Below are positions 1 through 8,270 of a stretch of 64,000 nt of DNA, piece after piece. The notes under the pieces were generated by a model, which saw only the letters and a list, made by a program, of their open reading frames with translations, was not told where the DNA came from and made no database searches. The stretch spans positions 1-64,000 of the forward strand of contig JBAUMZ010000198.1 of NCBI GenBank assembly GCA_049578985.1. The letters run 5' to 3'. The stretch is from TH5896 sp049578985 (lineage in GTDB: Archaea > Thermoproteota > Nitrososphaeria > Nitrososphaerales > Nitrososphaeraceae). Position 1 is the first letter of the stretch; each line of letters opens with the position of its first letter. A program made the translations under genes and the position numbers.

Positions 1-1
1 G

Positions 2-151
2 GAAGATCCTGAATCAGGGAGTCAGTTTGACACAAGCATTATAGATGCAGGAGCTACTGCACAGATAGATACTGCTAGTCTTGTAGCTGGAGAGTATCCA
101 TATTATTGTGCAGTACATCCGTACATGTTGGGTAATCTGAAAGTATCATGA
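2..151 (+). CDS. Cupredoxin (plastocyanin-like), C-terminal part
   Basis: The window opens inside this gene; only the last 49 codons are present, ending in TGA. The visible end carries the blue-copper loop CAVHPYM, where Cys, His and Met are type-1 copper ligands, preceded by EYPYY as in plastocyanin/azurin-like proteins. Thaumarchaea use many small extracellular or membrane-anchored cupredoxins as electron carriers in place of cytochrome c. It sits 4 nt before the heme A synthase-like gene on the same strand, so both are probably part of one respiratory transcription unit. The signal or anchor segment lies outside the window. Confidence 0.85.
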   Translation, partial: EDPESGSQFDTSIIDAGATAQIDTASLVAGEYPYYCAVHPYMLGNLKVS

Positions 152-155
152 AAAG

Positions 156-623
156 ATGAATTCTCTAAGGTATCTTTCATTTGGCACTCTTTCTTGCCTA
201 TTTACTCTGATTTTCTTTGGTGGATACGTCAGTGCTTCTGGGGTTGGGCTATCTTGTCCTGAGTGGCCCCTCTGTCCGGCTGGATTGGTACCTATGGATG
301 AATTCGTGATCGAATATATGCATAGGACATTGGCAGCTACTACTGGATTACTTGTCATCGTAACAATGGTTTTTACACTAAAGTCAAAGCTTACAAAAAG
401 AGGCATGAAACTTGCTGTTATAGTCGCAGGTGGGCTAGTGATGGGTCAAATTGCTTTGGGTGGAGCAGTGATTGTCGAAAGGCTGCATGCTATTTTGGTT
501 ACAATCCACTTCGCCATTGGCATGACGTTGTTCTCTATGTTGATTTTGGTGACGGTATACGCTTTTCAGTTGCCTTCTGCGGCAGCAAGAAAAGAAATTA
601 CTAGCACTCTCGGAAAAAGATGA
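156..623 (+). CDS. ctaA: Heme A synthase-like protein (CtaA/Cox15 family), half-size
   Basis: The 155-residue membrane protein has about four hydrophobic segments. It shows family landmarks: G-G-Y-V-S-A-S-G-x-G-L-S-C-P-E-W-P-L-C near residues 22-40 (the conserved Cys pair region) and EYMHR near residue 53, whose His is a heme ligand position. A second His (RLHAILVTIHF) lies near residues 110-118. CtaA/Cox15 oxidises heme O to heme A for heme-copper oxidases. Bacterial and mitochondrial members have eight helices made of two repeats; this one has a single repeat, as known for some archaeal members, and probably works as a dimer. It follows the cupredoxin by 4 nt. Confidence 0.85.
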   Translation: MNSLRYLSFGTLSCLFTLIFFGGYVSASGVGLSCPEWPLCPAGLVPMDEFVIEYMHRTLAATTGLLVIVTMVFTLKSKLTKRGMKLAVIVAGGLVMGQIALGGAVIVERLHAILVTIHFAIGMTLFSMLILVTVYAFQLPSAAARKEITSTLGKR

Positions 624-785
624 AATTTAACTTATCTTAACTGGTCGACAATTATTTTGGTGATTCTGTAATACTGATAGCGTTGACAGCTTTTGTTCGT
701 ATAATAGTCAATACCCAGAAGTAAATGACAGTTATTTCTGCTAATTTTTGCCGAAGTATACATTATTCAGGCATTCGGTTGAAAC

Positions 786-923
786 ATGAGCAGTACTCAA
801 TTTATACAAGTTTCTGAGCGCTTTGAGAGATTATTGATGGCTAACTATTATTCTCAGAATCCTATGGTCAATTTTCAGGTGTTTCCTGGCTTGCCGAAAC
901 GAGATCAATCGTGCTCACAATAA
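786..923 (+). CDS. Possible 45-residue ORF of unknown function
   Basis: This short ATG-initiated frame lies in the 373-nt gap between ctaA and the Fe-ADH gene. The product (MSSTQFIQVSERFERLL...) shows no motif that I recognise, and no convincing ribosome-binding site precedes it. Apart from this ORF and the TATA-like element at 961-970, I see nothing in the gap. It may be a chance frame. Confidence 0.25.
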   Translation: MSSTQFIQVSERFERLLMANYYSQNPMVNFQVFPGLPKRDQSCSQ

Positions 924-960
924 GGTGTTAGTAGCTCCAGACTTGTAAAAGTTGTTTAGT

Positions 961-970
961 AAAATATAAT
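961..970 (+). promoter_or_regulatory. TATA-box-like element for the Fe-ADH gene
   Basis: The sequence AAAATATAAT begins 36 nt and ends 27 nt upstream of the ATG at 997. This is the expected archaeal TATA distance if transcription starts at or next to the start codon, suggesting a leaderless mRNA. Confidence 0.5.
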
Positions 971-996
971 ACTGATAACAGTTACCTCAAACACTT

Positions 997-1947
997 ATGT
1001 GGAAGGTTATGATGCCAAGAAAAATTGCTTTTGGTGAAAATGCTGCAAAGGAGTTCGACTATCCAAAAAATTCTCTAGTTATAACTACTACTACCCCGGA
1101 CATATACGAAAAGTGGTTAGACTACATGGGCATCAAAGAATATGAAGTATACAATAAGGCAACACCTGATCCATCAATAGAAAGCGTTGAAGCCATAAGA
1201 GAGAAATACGAAGGAAAGAAGATTTCTGCTTATATTGGCTTGGGCGGAGGAAGCTCTATGGATGTATGCAAATATTTGGGTAAGTTGACAGGTATCCCAA
1301 AGGTGCTTATACCAACTACATTCGGCACGGGCGCTGAAATGACAACCTACGCCGTTATAAGTTTCGAACATAAGAAGAAGCTGCTTCAAGATGAGGCTTT
1401 TCTTGCGGATGCCGCCGTGGTGGATCCGTATTTCCTGCCTGGTACACCATACAACATTATGAGAAACTCTGCTTGCGATGCAGCAGCTCAGGCATCGGAG
1501 GGATACGATAGTAAATTGTCTAATCCATTAACCAAGCTCTTTTGTAGAGAGGCGTTTGATGTATTAGAAGACGCTATAATTAACGATAAGTCTGAATTAT
1601 TACCATATGGTGCAATGTTATCGGGAATTGGGTTTGGAAATTCGTCGACTACCTTGGGACATGCGTTATCTTATGTATTCTCAAACGAAGGTGTGCCTCA
1701 TGGATACTCGCTATCTTCATGTACAACAGTGGCTCATAAATTCAACAAGTCAATCTATTATGAAAGGTTTAGGAAAATCTGCAAAAAATTAAATTTTGAA
1801 CCGCTAACGCTGAAGCAGGGATTTGAAGACGCTGCAGATGTTATTATGCCTGATCGCGGACACCTGGATAATAATCCAATTCCTGTCACTAGGGAAAATA
1901 TTGTTCAGTGCTTGGATGAAATCATAAATAAGAATCCTCTCTCATGA
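997..1947 (+). CDS. Iron-containing alcohol dehydrogenase; probable semialdehyde reductase
   Basis: This 316-residue protein belongs to the group III (Fe-dependent) alcohol dehydrogenase fold. It has the nucleotide-binding GGGSSMD near residue 85, PTTFGTGAE near residue 108, and C-terminal metal-site motifs GHALSY and VPHGYS. The usual Asp-x3-His metal pair reads Asp-Ala-Ala-Ala-Gln here, so one His ligand is replaced by Gln, a variant seen in part of the family. The protein is shorter than the usual ~380 residues. In Nitrosopumilus maritimus an Fe-ADH of this kind reduces malonic/succinic semialdehyde in the 3-hydroxypropionate/4-hydroxybutyrate CO2-fixation cycle. That role is likely but inferred; a fermentative-type alcohol dehydrogenase is the alternative. 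Confidence 0.75.
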   Translation: MWKVMMPRKIAFGENAAKEFDYPKNSLVITTTTPDIYEKWLDYMGIKEYEVYNKATPDPSIESVEAIREKYEGKKISAYIGLGGGSSMDVCKYLGKLTGIPKVLIPTTFGTGAEMTTYAVISFEHKKKLLQDEAFLADAAVVDPYFLPGTPYNIMRNSACDAAAQASEGYDSKLSNPLTKLFCREAFDVLEDAIINDKSELLPYGAMLSGIGFGNSSTTLGHALSYVFSNEGVPHGYSLSSCTTVAHKFNKSIYYERFRKICKKLNFEPLTLKQGFEDAADVIMPDRGHLDNNPIPVTRENIVQCLDEIINKNPLS

Positions 1948-2003
1948 CAATATAGCTCAATTGCGGTCGCGCTCTACGGGCATAGAACTTGAGGTTGGTA
2001 AAA

Positions 2004-2420
2004 CTAGGCCGAACTTTCTAAGAGCTTTTTGCGGTTTCTACGAATCAGAGGTATAATCTTTTTCATAGTTATGTCGTGGAACTTCTCTGTGTCGACATCA
2101 AAGGTGAAGATTATAACGTATCGAAGATGATTGTGCTCATCTGTGATTGGTATGGTGACCCTTAACAATTTATCGTAGTGAGAACAGGTATAGAATATTT
2201 TTCCCAAGAGCTGTTGCCATCTAACGCGAGTATATTGTCTAGTAGCGGCGGTAATTGCGTACTGTTCGGTCTCTTGCATGTTCAACAAAGGAATTATGCC
2301 TTTCCTTTCGGCAGTTGCTAATAATCTCCCATGGCCATCAGCAATTCCAATAAATCTAATTGATTTATCAAGAGTTACCACTTTGTCACAGAAGCGTTTA
2401 AACAAACCATTATCGATCAT
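2004..2420 (-). CDS. Small conserved thaumarchaeal-type protein (DUF6659-like)
   Basis: The 138-residue soluble protein begins MIDNGLFKRFCDKVVTLDKS and continues with IRFIGIADGHGRLL. That alternation resembles the small roadblock/PAS-like sensor folds expanded in Nitrososphaeria and, as far as I recall, listed as DUF6659. Later segments (LLRVTIPITDEHNHLRY, IIFTFDVD) look like beta strands, followed by a basic C-terminal helix. Its reaction or partner is unknown. It is convergent with the Fe-ADH gene and not obviously in an operon. The family assignment is from memory of sequence style and is moderate at best. Confidence 0.6.
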   Translation of the reverse strand: MIDNGLFKRFCDKVVTLDKSIRFIGIADGHGRLLATAERKGIIPLLNMQETEQYAITAATRQYTRVRWQQLLGKIFYTCSHYDKLLRVTIPITDEHNHLRYVIIFTFDVDTEKFHDITMKKIIPLIRRNRKKLLESSA

Positions 2421-2608
2421 TGAATTATCAGTTTGATTGCTATCATTTTTATACTTTTGACTCCAGTCAGAAGAGCCTCATCAGAGCCCAGTGCCCATGT
2501 TCTATCAAAATAAATGCATGCTTACACCTTCCTGCGTAATTTTTTTTTCCCGAAGACGTGCCATTATTCCAACCACGACAAATTTAATTATGATGCAAGC
2601 ACCTTTTA

Positions 2609-3445
2609 CTAATTGCTCTTTTCTACTGGGAGATCAGGCTTGTTACCCCATTCTCCCCACGATCCTAGATACATTCTCACTTTTACGTATCCCAACATCT
2701 TCAGCACAATGTATGTATTTGCAGCCCTGTAGCCGCCCTGACAGTAAGTAATTACTTCGTCGGATTTTGATATCCTAGAATATGTTTTGGCCAAATCTGA
2801 GAGACTCTTGAATTTGCCATTGTTCTCCCTATCTATATTAAGCGACCAATCAATATTAATCGCGTGGGGTATGTGACCTCTCTTTAGGGCACGTACCACT
2901 CTTCCCTCAAACTCTTGCTCAGATCTGCAATCCAATAAAGCATATTTCTTATCCGACCTTCGCATAATCGAAGACTTAACCATTTTCAAATCTGCTAACA
3001 CTTCTGAATTTGCCGTTGCTGATAATTTTGAATGGGGAAAAGCGTTGGTTTCTTTTTCAATTTCAAGGCCTTCCGCCTTCCATTGTCCCAATCCGCCATC
3101 TAGTATGGAAGCATTCAACTGTGAAAAGTAATGTGAGAGCCATACTCCTCTAGATGCTGAAGGGCCTGAAATATCGTCATAGAATACAGCGAATTTTGTG
3201 TCCGTCAGACCAAGGTTCGAAAACAAAATGTTCATCTGCCTGTTGAATTGCCCTATTCCAATCCTAGACGTGTCGATCCAGTGAAACTGTATTAAATCTA
3301 TGTTTATGGCACCCGGAATATGTCCATCAAGATACTCGACGAGGGGTCTCGTATCAACTACAACAGTTTTTCCTCCGAGATCGGGATCATTTAACATCCG
3401 GTTTAATTCCTTCGCAGAATGGATCAGATTCATAACTGTCGTCAT
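2609..3445 (-). CDS. Sulfurtransferase with tandem rhodanese domains
   Basis: Two rhodanese domains are visible in 278 residues. The inactive N-terminal one has VVVDTRPLVEYLDGHIPGAIN; the catalytic C-terminal one has ALLDCRSEQEFEGR and the active-site loop YCQGGYRAA with Cys near residue 235. The arrangement matches thiosulfate or 3-mercaptopyruvate sulfurtransferases (SseA type), which transfer sulfane sulfur to cyanide, thioredoxin or other thiols. The loop sequence does not settle which donor is used. The WGNKPDLP ending is also typical of the family. It lies 56 nt downstream of a small unknown gene on the same strand, possibly as a two-gene unit. Confidence 0.88.
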   Translation of the reverse strand: MTTVMNLIHSAKELNRMLNDPDLGGKTVVVDTRPLVEYLDGHIPGAINIDLIQFHWIDTSRIGIGQFNRQMNILFSNLGLTDTKFAVFYDDISGPSASRGVWLSHYFSQLNASILDGGLGQWKAEGLEIEKETNAFPHSKLSATANSEVLADLKMVKSSIMRRSDKKYALLDCRSEQEFEGRVVRALKRGHIPHAINIDWSLNIDRENNGKFKSLSDLAKTYSRISKSDEVITYCQGGYRAANTYIVLKMLGYVKVRMYLGSWGEWGNKPDLPVEKSN

Positions 3446-3501
3446 TGTCCGTCACCATACTTATGCCTACGTGTTCACTTATTGAACTGCAGAAAAAAAT
3501 G

Positions 3502-3768
3502 TTACCTAGTCCATGGATTCTTATTTTGGTGGTGCAAGTTTTTCGTAGAGGTTTTCTTGTTTGACGCTGACATGTCTTCGATTGCAAAAACATATCTAAT
3601 ACCACTCTCCCTAAGATCTGTGCTCAACATTTCATTCATCCTCTTGACGTCTTGATGCACCTTTTCCTCAGTATATTTATGGGTTCGTGCCACGACATAT
3701 TGGAACTGGTCGTTTAGATATCGATGGATTTCGTAGACTTTTATCATATGCTGAATTATCCTGTGCAA
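3502..3768 (-). CDS. Small protein of unknown function upstream of the sulfurtransferase
   Basis: The 88-codon frame is alpha-helical in character (EKVHQDVKRMNEMLSTDLRESGIRYVFAIED) with a Lys/Asn-rich tail. I recognise no family. A second Met at residue 8 (MIKVYEIHRYL) is a plausible alternative start and looks more protein-like than the first seven residues. It ends 56 nt before the sulfurtransferase start on the same strand. No strong gene competes on the other strand. Confidence 0.5.
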   Translation of the reverse strand: MHRIIQHMIKVYEIHRYLNDQFQYVVARTHKYTEEKVHQDVKRMNEMLSTDLRESGIRYVFAIEDMSASNKKTSTKNLHHQNKNPWTR

Positions 3769-3888
3769 ATAAACACAGGAGCTTTTTGGTTGATTATTAT
3801 AGTCACTTGTGTCAAATTAAGTTAGCGATAAGGTGGATTTTTCTCTATAGATTTTGAAAGAATTCAGTGGATTTTTCTCCAAACATCT

Positions 3889-4620
3889 TCAGGGCAGGGT
3901 GATAAATGGGCCATATATTCTCAACCATTTTCGATCTTCCTTGTATGTTGGGCAATTTAATCTGATTAATTCCCAAAATCTCTTGGAATGATTGAGCTCT
4001 ATCAAGTGCAATAATTCGTGGACAATTACATAATCAATAACATTATTTGGTAAGGCAGATAGCATTACATTAAAATTCAAATTCTTTTTTAAGGAACAAC
4101 TCCCCCATCTGGATCTATGATATCTTATGGAGATGCGATTGAAATTTATGTTCAGTTTTGAGGTAAATAATCGTATTCGCTCATCAAGAATTCGAGATGT
4201 GTGTTGATGGTAGAATTCAATGATAGTCTTTTTTCTTTTAATGCCATTTGGACTATGCACTGTAAATCTTTTCAGACTTTCAGACAGAACAACATAACAG
4301 AGTTTGTCCTTTATTAGGTGAATATCATATGGCGTTCCTAGAAAAAGGACCTTTCCCCATTGAATTAACGAGGGATCTAACCCTCTTGTAATCTCTTCAA
4401 AATAAGTAACGGATTTAAAAATCCATTCTTTTTTTGACTCAGTGAAAGTAATAATCTCGTGTTGACTTGTTAAATTCGGAACTGTGACATAAATTCCGTG
4501 TCGGTTTGCTTTGAGAGAAATGCGTTTTGCTCTGCTGCTTCTGATTATCTCGATGTTTGCGTTAATTCCATTGGCAAGTTTTACTGAAGTAAATTGATTT
4601 AATTCTTTTTTCATACTCAA
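3889..4620 (-). CDS. YgjP-type zinc metallopeptidase (SprT-like/M48 clan)
   Basis: The 243-residue protein carries SRWGSCS near residue 170 and the zinc motif HELLHLIELNHSKRFW, in which two His and the Glu form the gluzincin HExxH-type site with a following conserved His. This is the YgjP/DUF45 family. Bacterial YgjP has been reported as a metallopeptidase-like protein with nucleotide pyrophosphohydrolase activity, so the substrate here is uncertain. Length is typical. It is followed on the same strand by nothing close, and lies 16 nt downstream of the agmatinase-family gene, so the two may be cotranscribed. Confidence 0.82.
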   Translation of the reverse strand: MSMKKELNQFTSVKLANGINANIEIIRSSRAKRISLKANRHGIYVTVPNLTSQHEIITFTESKKEWIFKSVTYFEEITRGLDPSLIQWGKVLFLGTPYDIHLIKDKLCYVVLSESLKRFTVHSPNGIKRKKTIIEFYHQHTSRILDERIRLFTSKLNINFNRISIRYHRSRWGSCSLKKNLNFNVMLSALPNNVIDYVIVHELLHLIELNHSKRFWELIRLNCPTYKEDRKWLRIYGPFITLP

Positions 4621-4636
4621 AGAATATACTTCAGTA

Positions 4637-5506
4637 TTAGCTCAAATAACCTGATATCATAGAAGCCACAGATTCTGAAAGCAATCTCGCTGCTAGGGAA
4701 GCCGTCATATCGTTAATGTCAAACTTGGGACAAAGCTCGACGATGTCCATACCTATTATTCCTGAACTCACTGCATGTTTGACCAGGCATGTTAGCTCCA
4801 CACTTGTAAGCCCACATGGTGTAGGGACTGATACCCCCGGAGCAAATGCAGGATCAAGACAGTCGAGGTCGATTGACACATATTTTCTGGATGTATTTCT
4901 TGTGCGAACCTTATCGATTATCTTGTTAATACCTTCCTCCAGTATATCAAGTGGGGATACAACTTGAAAGCCACTTCGCTGAATATTCTCAACCTCCTCT
5001 ATTTCAGCGGCTCTAGTTCCTATAAAAGTAACATTATTCTCGTCAAGTCTGCCAAGTGAGTCAGTGATCACCGATCCATAATAGTCGGTCTTAGAGGATA
5101 CAAAATCGGGATGTGCATCAAAATATACTAAACCAATCTTACCCAACGCTGCAGAAATCGCATCTATGGCTATTGTAGTGACAGAATGATCTCCTCCAAT
5201 AATAATTGGAACGATCTTGTTTGTTACAAGTTTGTAGATTAATGAATATAAATCATTTCTACTAGTAAATCCAGTATCCAAAATTCTCTTATTAATATGG
5301 CTGTTACGCATCGGGCATATTAAGATAGTTTTGCCCTCCCTTTTGAATACTTCCGAATTTTTAAATGCGTCTCTCATTGCCCTAGGACCTTGATCAGTCC
5401 CTTTTCTGGGCGCCAGTGATTTACTCTCGTCGGCAACCAGTACCAAAGCGATCTCTGCTTCACTCGTGGATGTAACATTTGCTAAAGGAAATCTATCAAC
5501 ATTCAA
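4637..5506 (-). CDS. speB: Agmatinase/arginase-family ureohydrolase
   Basis: This 289-residue enzyme contains all binuclear-manganese motifs of ureohydrolases: GGDHSVT, FDAHPDF and SIDLDCLDPAFAPGV. The family hydrolyses agmatine, arginine, guanidinobutyrate or guanidine-like substrates to urea. In archaea without arginase, SpeB converts agmatine to putrescine, feeding polyamines and deoxyhypusine on aIF5A. The urea product could also enter nitrogen metabolism of an ammonia oxidiser. Substrate cannot be settled from sequence alone. The motif set is complete and length is normal. Confidence 0.85.
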   Translation of the reverse strand: MNVDRFPLANVTSTSEAEIALVLVADESKSLAPRKGTDQGPRAMRDAFKNSEVFKREGKTILICPMRNSHINKRILDTGFTSRNDLYSLIYKLVTNKIVPIIIGGDHSVTTIAIDAISAALGKIGLVYFDAHPDFVSSKTDYYGSVITDSLGRLDENNVTFIGTRAAEIEEVENIQRSGFQVVSPLDILEEGINKIIDKVRTRNTSRKYVSIDLDCLDPAFAPGVSVPTPCGLTSVELTCLVKHAVSSGIIGMDIVELCPKFDINDMTASLAARLLSESVASMISGYLS

Positions 5507-5790
5507 TACAACTTCTCAAATAAATCCGGTCGATATATAAAGAGAGAGCAACGAAACCAACAATATCATTCTGGATGTACTTGATACCCAAGATGAATAT
5601 GACGTAAAGTACCAGGGCGATAGTCTAGTGAAGTGATTCAATCGCAAAGCATAGCTCACTTCGTGTAATTAGTATTGCACTGGCAACAAAGTACTTGGGG
5701 AAAATCAGTATATACGACTTCAAGAACCGCCGAATAAAAGATCAGATTCTTGAAACGCTTTTCATAACTTATAGTTTGGGAGGTAGGCTA

Positions 5791-6039
5791 TTATGCAATT
5801 TTGCCAATGGGAACTTTTTTTGATTTCTTTTTCTTAGTTTGGTTAGGATCCTTCTTAACCTGCCTAAATTCCGCACATCCACAGAACCCATACTCGGTAG
5901 ATATATGATCTTCGTAATCCAGCGTCACCATTAGACATTTCCCATAGTGCCAGAATCGTACATGACCGCAAACACACATGTCATAGTCTAGCCCTTCGCT
6001 TTCCCTCTTTTTGGTCTGCTTATGCCGAGTCGAATCCAA
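5791..6039 (-). CDS. Small Cys/His-rich putative zinc protein with basic tail
   Basis: The 82-residue product has Cys-x-Cys-x-His (MCVCGHVRFWHYGKC), then a FCGC pair, spaced like a single zinc-binding unit, and a very basic C-terminus (QTKKKKSKKVPIGKIA). It resembles small thaumarchaeal metal-binding proteins that may contact nucleic acid, but I cannot name a family. The first twenty residues are also Lys/Arg-rich. A degenerate copy of its 3' end lies at 8090-8143. Confidence 0.6.
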   Translation of the reverse strand: MDSTRHKQTKKRESEGLDYDMCVCGHVRFWHYGKCLMVTLDYEDHISTEYGFCGCAEFRQVKKDPNQTKKKKSKKVPIGKIA

Positions 6040-6315
6040 ACATCTCCTGTATCATGTAAACAGGCTCATAAACATTAGCATATCTGTGCATGACTAAAAG
6101 GAAACATAAACCCTTCTTTGAGCAACAATTAGAGAGGCATCAAGACTGATGTAGGAATAGACCATAGTTAATCCATGGGTTAACCTTTTATTGTTATTTA
6201 GAATAGGTATTACTTAAATACACTCATTTCTGGTGGCAAATGATGGATATGTAATAGCCATAAAAAACGCGTTTATGACAAATGATCAAATGGTCTGCGA
6301 CTGCCTAATAAGACA

Positions 6316-6378
6316 AGCTATCTATACCATAGAAAATAATTCGTCATTTTCTATAGACGATAGCTTTGAATTCGTCAT
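6316..6378 (+). promoter_or_regulatory. Imperfect hairpin and direct repeat upstream of the amidohydrolase
   Basis: In the 393-nt gap 6040-6432, two nested perfect arms occur: AGCTATC (6316-6322) with GATAGCT (6359-6365), and ATAGAAAAT (6329-6337) with ATTTTCTAT (6346-6354). In addition the 10-mer AATTCGTCAT occurs at 6338-6347 and again at 6369-6378, 31 nt apart. The element ends about 55 nt before the start codon. It may be an operator or a structured leader. I see nothing else notable in the gap. Confidence 0.45.
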
Positions 6379-6432
6379 GTTATGCAGAACAAGTTAATTC
6401 GCAGCTATTAAGGGAATCTTTTTTAATAGATT

Positions 6433-7899
6433 TTGTGTCAATCAGGTTATTTGGAGAATGATTGTGATCTCTTAATCTATGGTGCTTTGGGAGTTGTAAT
6501 ACCCAAGGTAGGTATACTCCAACTGGATATCCTCGTCGAAGATGGGAAGATCAAGGATCTAAGAAAGGATTCTGCAAACGTAATTGCATCCAAAAGGATT
6601 GATGCTTCGGGAAGATATGTTATCCCTGGGGTAATTGATCCACATTCTCATTATGGTGTCTACACCCCTATCGAAAAAGCTGCAAGAACTGAATCAAAGT
6701 CAGCGGCAGTTGGTGGGATTACTTCTGTAATTCGAATGGTGAGACTGGATGGTAGCTATAGGAAATTGAGCGATCAATTCCGGATGAGTGCTAGGAACCA
6801 TTACATTGACTACTCGATTCATGCTTCAATTCTGACCGATAAACAGGTTGAAGATATTCCATTTCTAACCCACGATATGAAAATAAGCTCATTCAAAGTA
6901 TACATGAATCTAGGGAATGATTACAATCGCATTCTTATGGACCTAGATCCGGGTAAATCAGAATTGAATGAGTGCGAGGTAAACATGAATGACGATCTAA
7001 TTGAGAACATTTTGAAAAGTTGTTCGAGTGATAACTCTACCGTAATTATACATGCTGAAGATCCCGCGATTTGCGCCGAAAATACCTCAAAACAAAAGCT
7101 ACTCGATATATCAGACCCAAAAGATTCAAACCTCCAAATGTGGTCAGATAGTAGACCCCCAATATCAGAATCCGTGAGTATTTCGAGAGTATCAAACTTG
7201 GGAAGAAAGTACAATTCTAAGTTATATTTTGCACACATTGGCTCTACAGTCGCCCTTGATGCAATAATCAGCGAAAAGGAGACAGGCAAGTTAGTCTCCT
7301 ATGTGGAAACATGCCCACATTATCTCACTCATACCACTGATTTTGGTAGTGTCAAAGGAAAAGTCGTGCCTCCGCTTCGCTCAAAATCAGATCTGCAAAG
7401 TATGTGGTACGGTCTGAGAAACGGAATAATCGATACTGTGGCGACAGATCATGTTGCAAATACTCTGTCATTGAAACAAGGTAAGGGAGACCTGTGGACT
7501 GCGCTTTCTGGATTTCCAGGTATGGGATCTATGCTGCCAGTTTTATTAAGTGAGGGTGTGAATAAAGATAGAATAACTCTTGAAAGGCTAGTAGAGGTAA
7601 CTTCCTATAGTACCGCCAAAATATTTGATATGTATCCTTCGAAAGGAACCATTGTAAATGGCTCAGATGCTGATCTTACCATTATCGATCTTGACATGCA
7701 GAAAACTGTAACCCCGGATCTATTGCTGTCAAGTTCAGACTACACTATATATGATGGATGGAAACTGACTGGCTGGCCGGTTACAACAATAGTAAGGGGC
7801 ATAATTGTTATGAATGACGGCTTGGTAGATGAAAACGCTTTAGGCCACGGCAAATTAATCCCTAGGACCAGTCTTGGTGGGAGGGGGAGCAAGAAATAG
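6433..7899 (+). CDS. Cyclic amidohydrolase (hydantoinase/dihydroorotase/allantoinase type)
   Basis: The 488-residue protein has the metal-dependent amidohydrolase signature: DPHSHYG (first metal His pair), SFKVYMN with the lysine that is carboxylated in this family, HAED, FAHIGS and the catalytic VATDH. These enzymes open cyclic amide rings such as dihydropyrimidines, hydantoins, allantoin or dihydroorotate. Length is nearer hydantoinase/dihydropyrimidinase than the ~420-residue dihydroorotase. No in-frame ATG exists at the N-terminus; the TTG at 6433 or the one six codons later (LENDCDLLIYG) is the start. It stands alone, with structured DNA both upstream and downstream. Confidence 0.82.
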   Translation: MCQSGYLENDCDLLIYGALGVVIPKVGILQLDILVEDGKIKDLRKDSANVIASKRIDASGRYVIPGVIDPHSHYGVYTPIEKAARTESKSAAVGGITSVIRMVRLDGSYRKLSDQFRMSARNHYIDYSIHASILTDKQVEDIPFLTHDMKISSFKVYMNLGNDYNRILMDLDPGKSELNECEVNMNDDLIENILKSCSSDNSTVIIHAEDPAICAENTSKQKLLDISDPKDSNLQMWSDSRPPISESVSISRVSNLGRKYNSKLYFAHIGSTVALDAIISEKETGKLVSYVETCPHYLTHTTDFGSVKGKVVPPLRSKSDLQSMWYGLRNGIIDTVATDHVANTLSLKQGKGDLWTALSGFPGMGSMLPVLLSEGVNKDRITLERLVEVTSYSTAKIFDMYPSKGTIVNGSDADLTIIDLDMQKTVTPDLLLSSSDYTIYDGWKLTGWPVTTIVRGIIVMNDGLVDENALGHGKLIPRTSLGGRGSKK

Positions 7900-8057
7900 G
7901 CGCCTTTATACCGCAAGAATTGCCTCCGGATTATGGTAGTTAGTGAATTTTTGATGCTTAGCATTTCTTTCAGACTACATTTGATCTTAGTGAAGTAGTA
8001 TTTCGAAGAAATTCGAATGATATAATGTCGCGCTTGGCCTAATGCTGATCCTCTTTC

Positions 8058-8079
8058 ACTAGCAAATGATATTGCTAGT
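8058..8079. repeat. Perfect 8-bp inverted repeat between convergent genes
   Basis: ACTAGCAA (8058-8065) and TTGCTAGT (8072-8079) form a perfect stem with a 6-nt loop in the gap between the amidohydrolase and rpiA. As these genes converge, it may help delimit transcripts. The rest of the 7900-8270 gap holds the duplicated gene fragment listed next and otherwise nothing that I can identify. Confidence 0.5.
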
Positions 8080-8089
8080 TTAGATCGAA

Positions 8090-8143
8090 GTAGCTTTTTT
8101 TGATTTCTTTTTCTTAATCTGGCTAGGATCCTTCATAATTACG
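8090..8143 (-). pseudogene. Degenerate copy of the 3' end of the 5791-6039 zinc-protein gene
   Basis: The plus-strand stretch CTTTTTTTGATTTCTTTTTC plus TTA (about 8094-8116) is identical to 5814-5836, and similarity continues through a shared AGGATCCTTC. Read on the minus strand it encodes MKDPSQIKKKKSKKATS followed by a stop, matching KDPNQTKKKKSKKVP of the intact gene. The Cys-rich upstream part is absent. It is best explained as a remnant of a tandem or ectopic paralogue, roughly 2.3 kb from the intact copy. Confidence 0.6.
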
Positions 8144-8270
8144 GTTTAAGGTAAGACGCAATTCATTACCATCGGAAGGATTTGAATGGGGGGTGGCGTA
8201 TCGAATTATGAAAAATGATGAGAGAAAACTTTTAAACCAATTTAATACAAATACGAATTATGCCGTTCGA

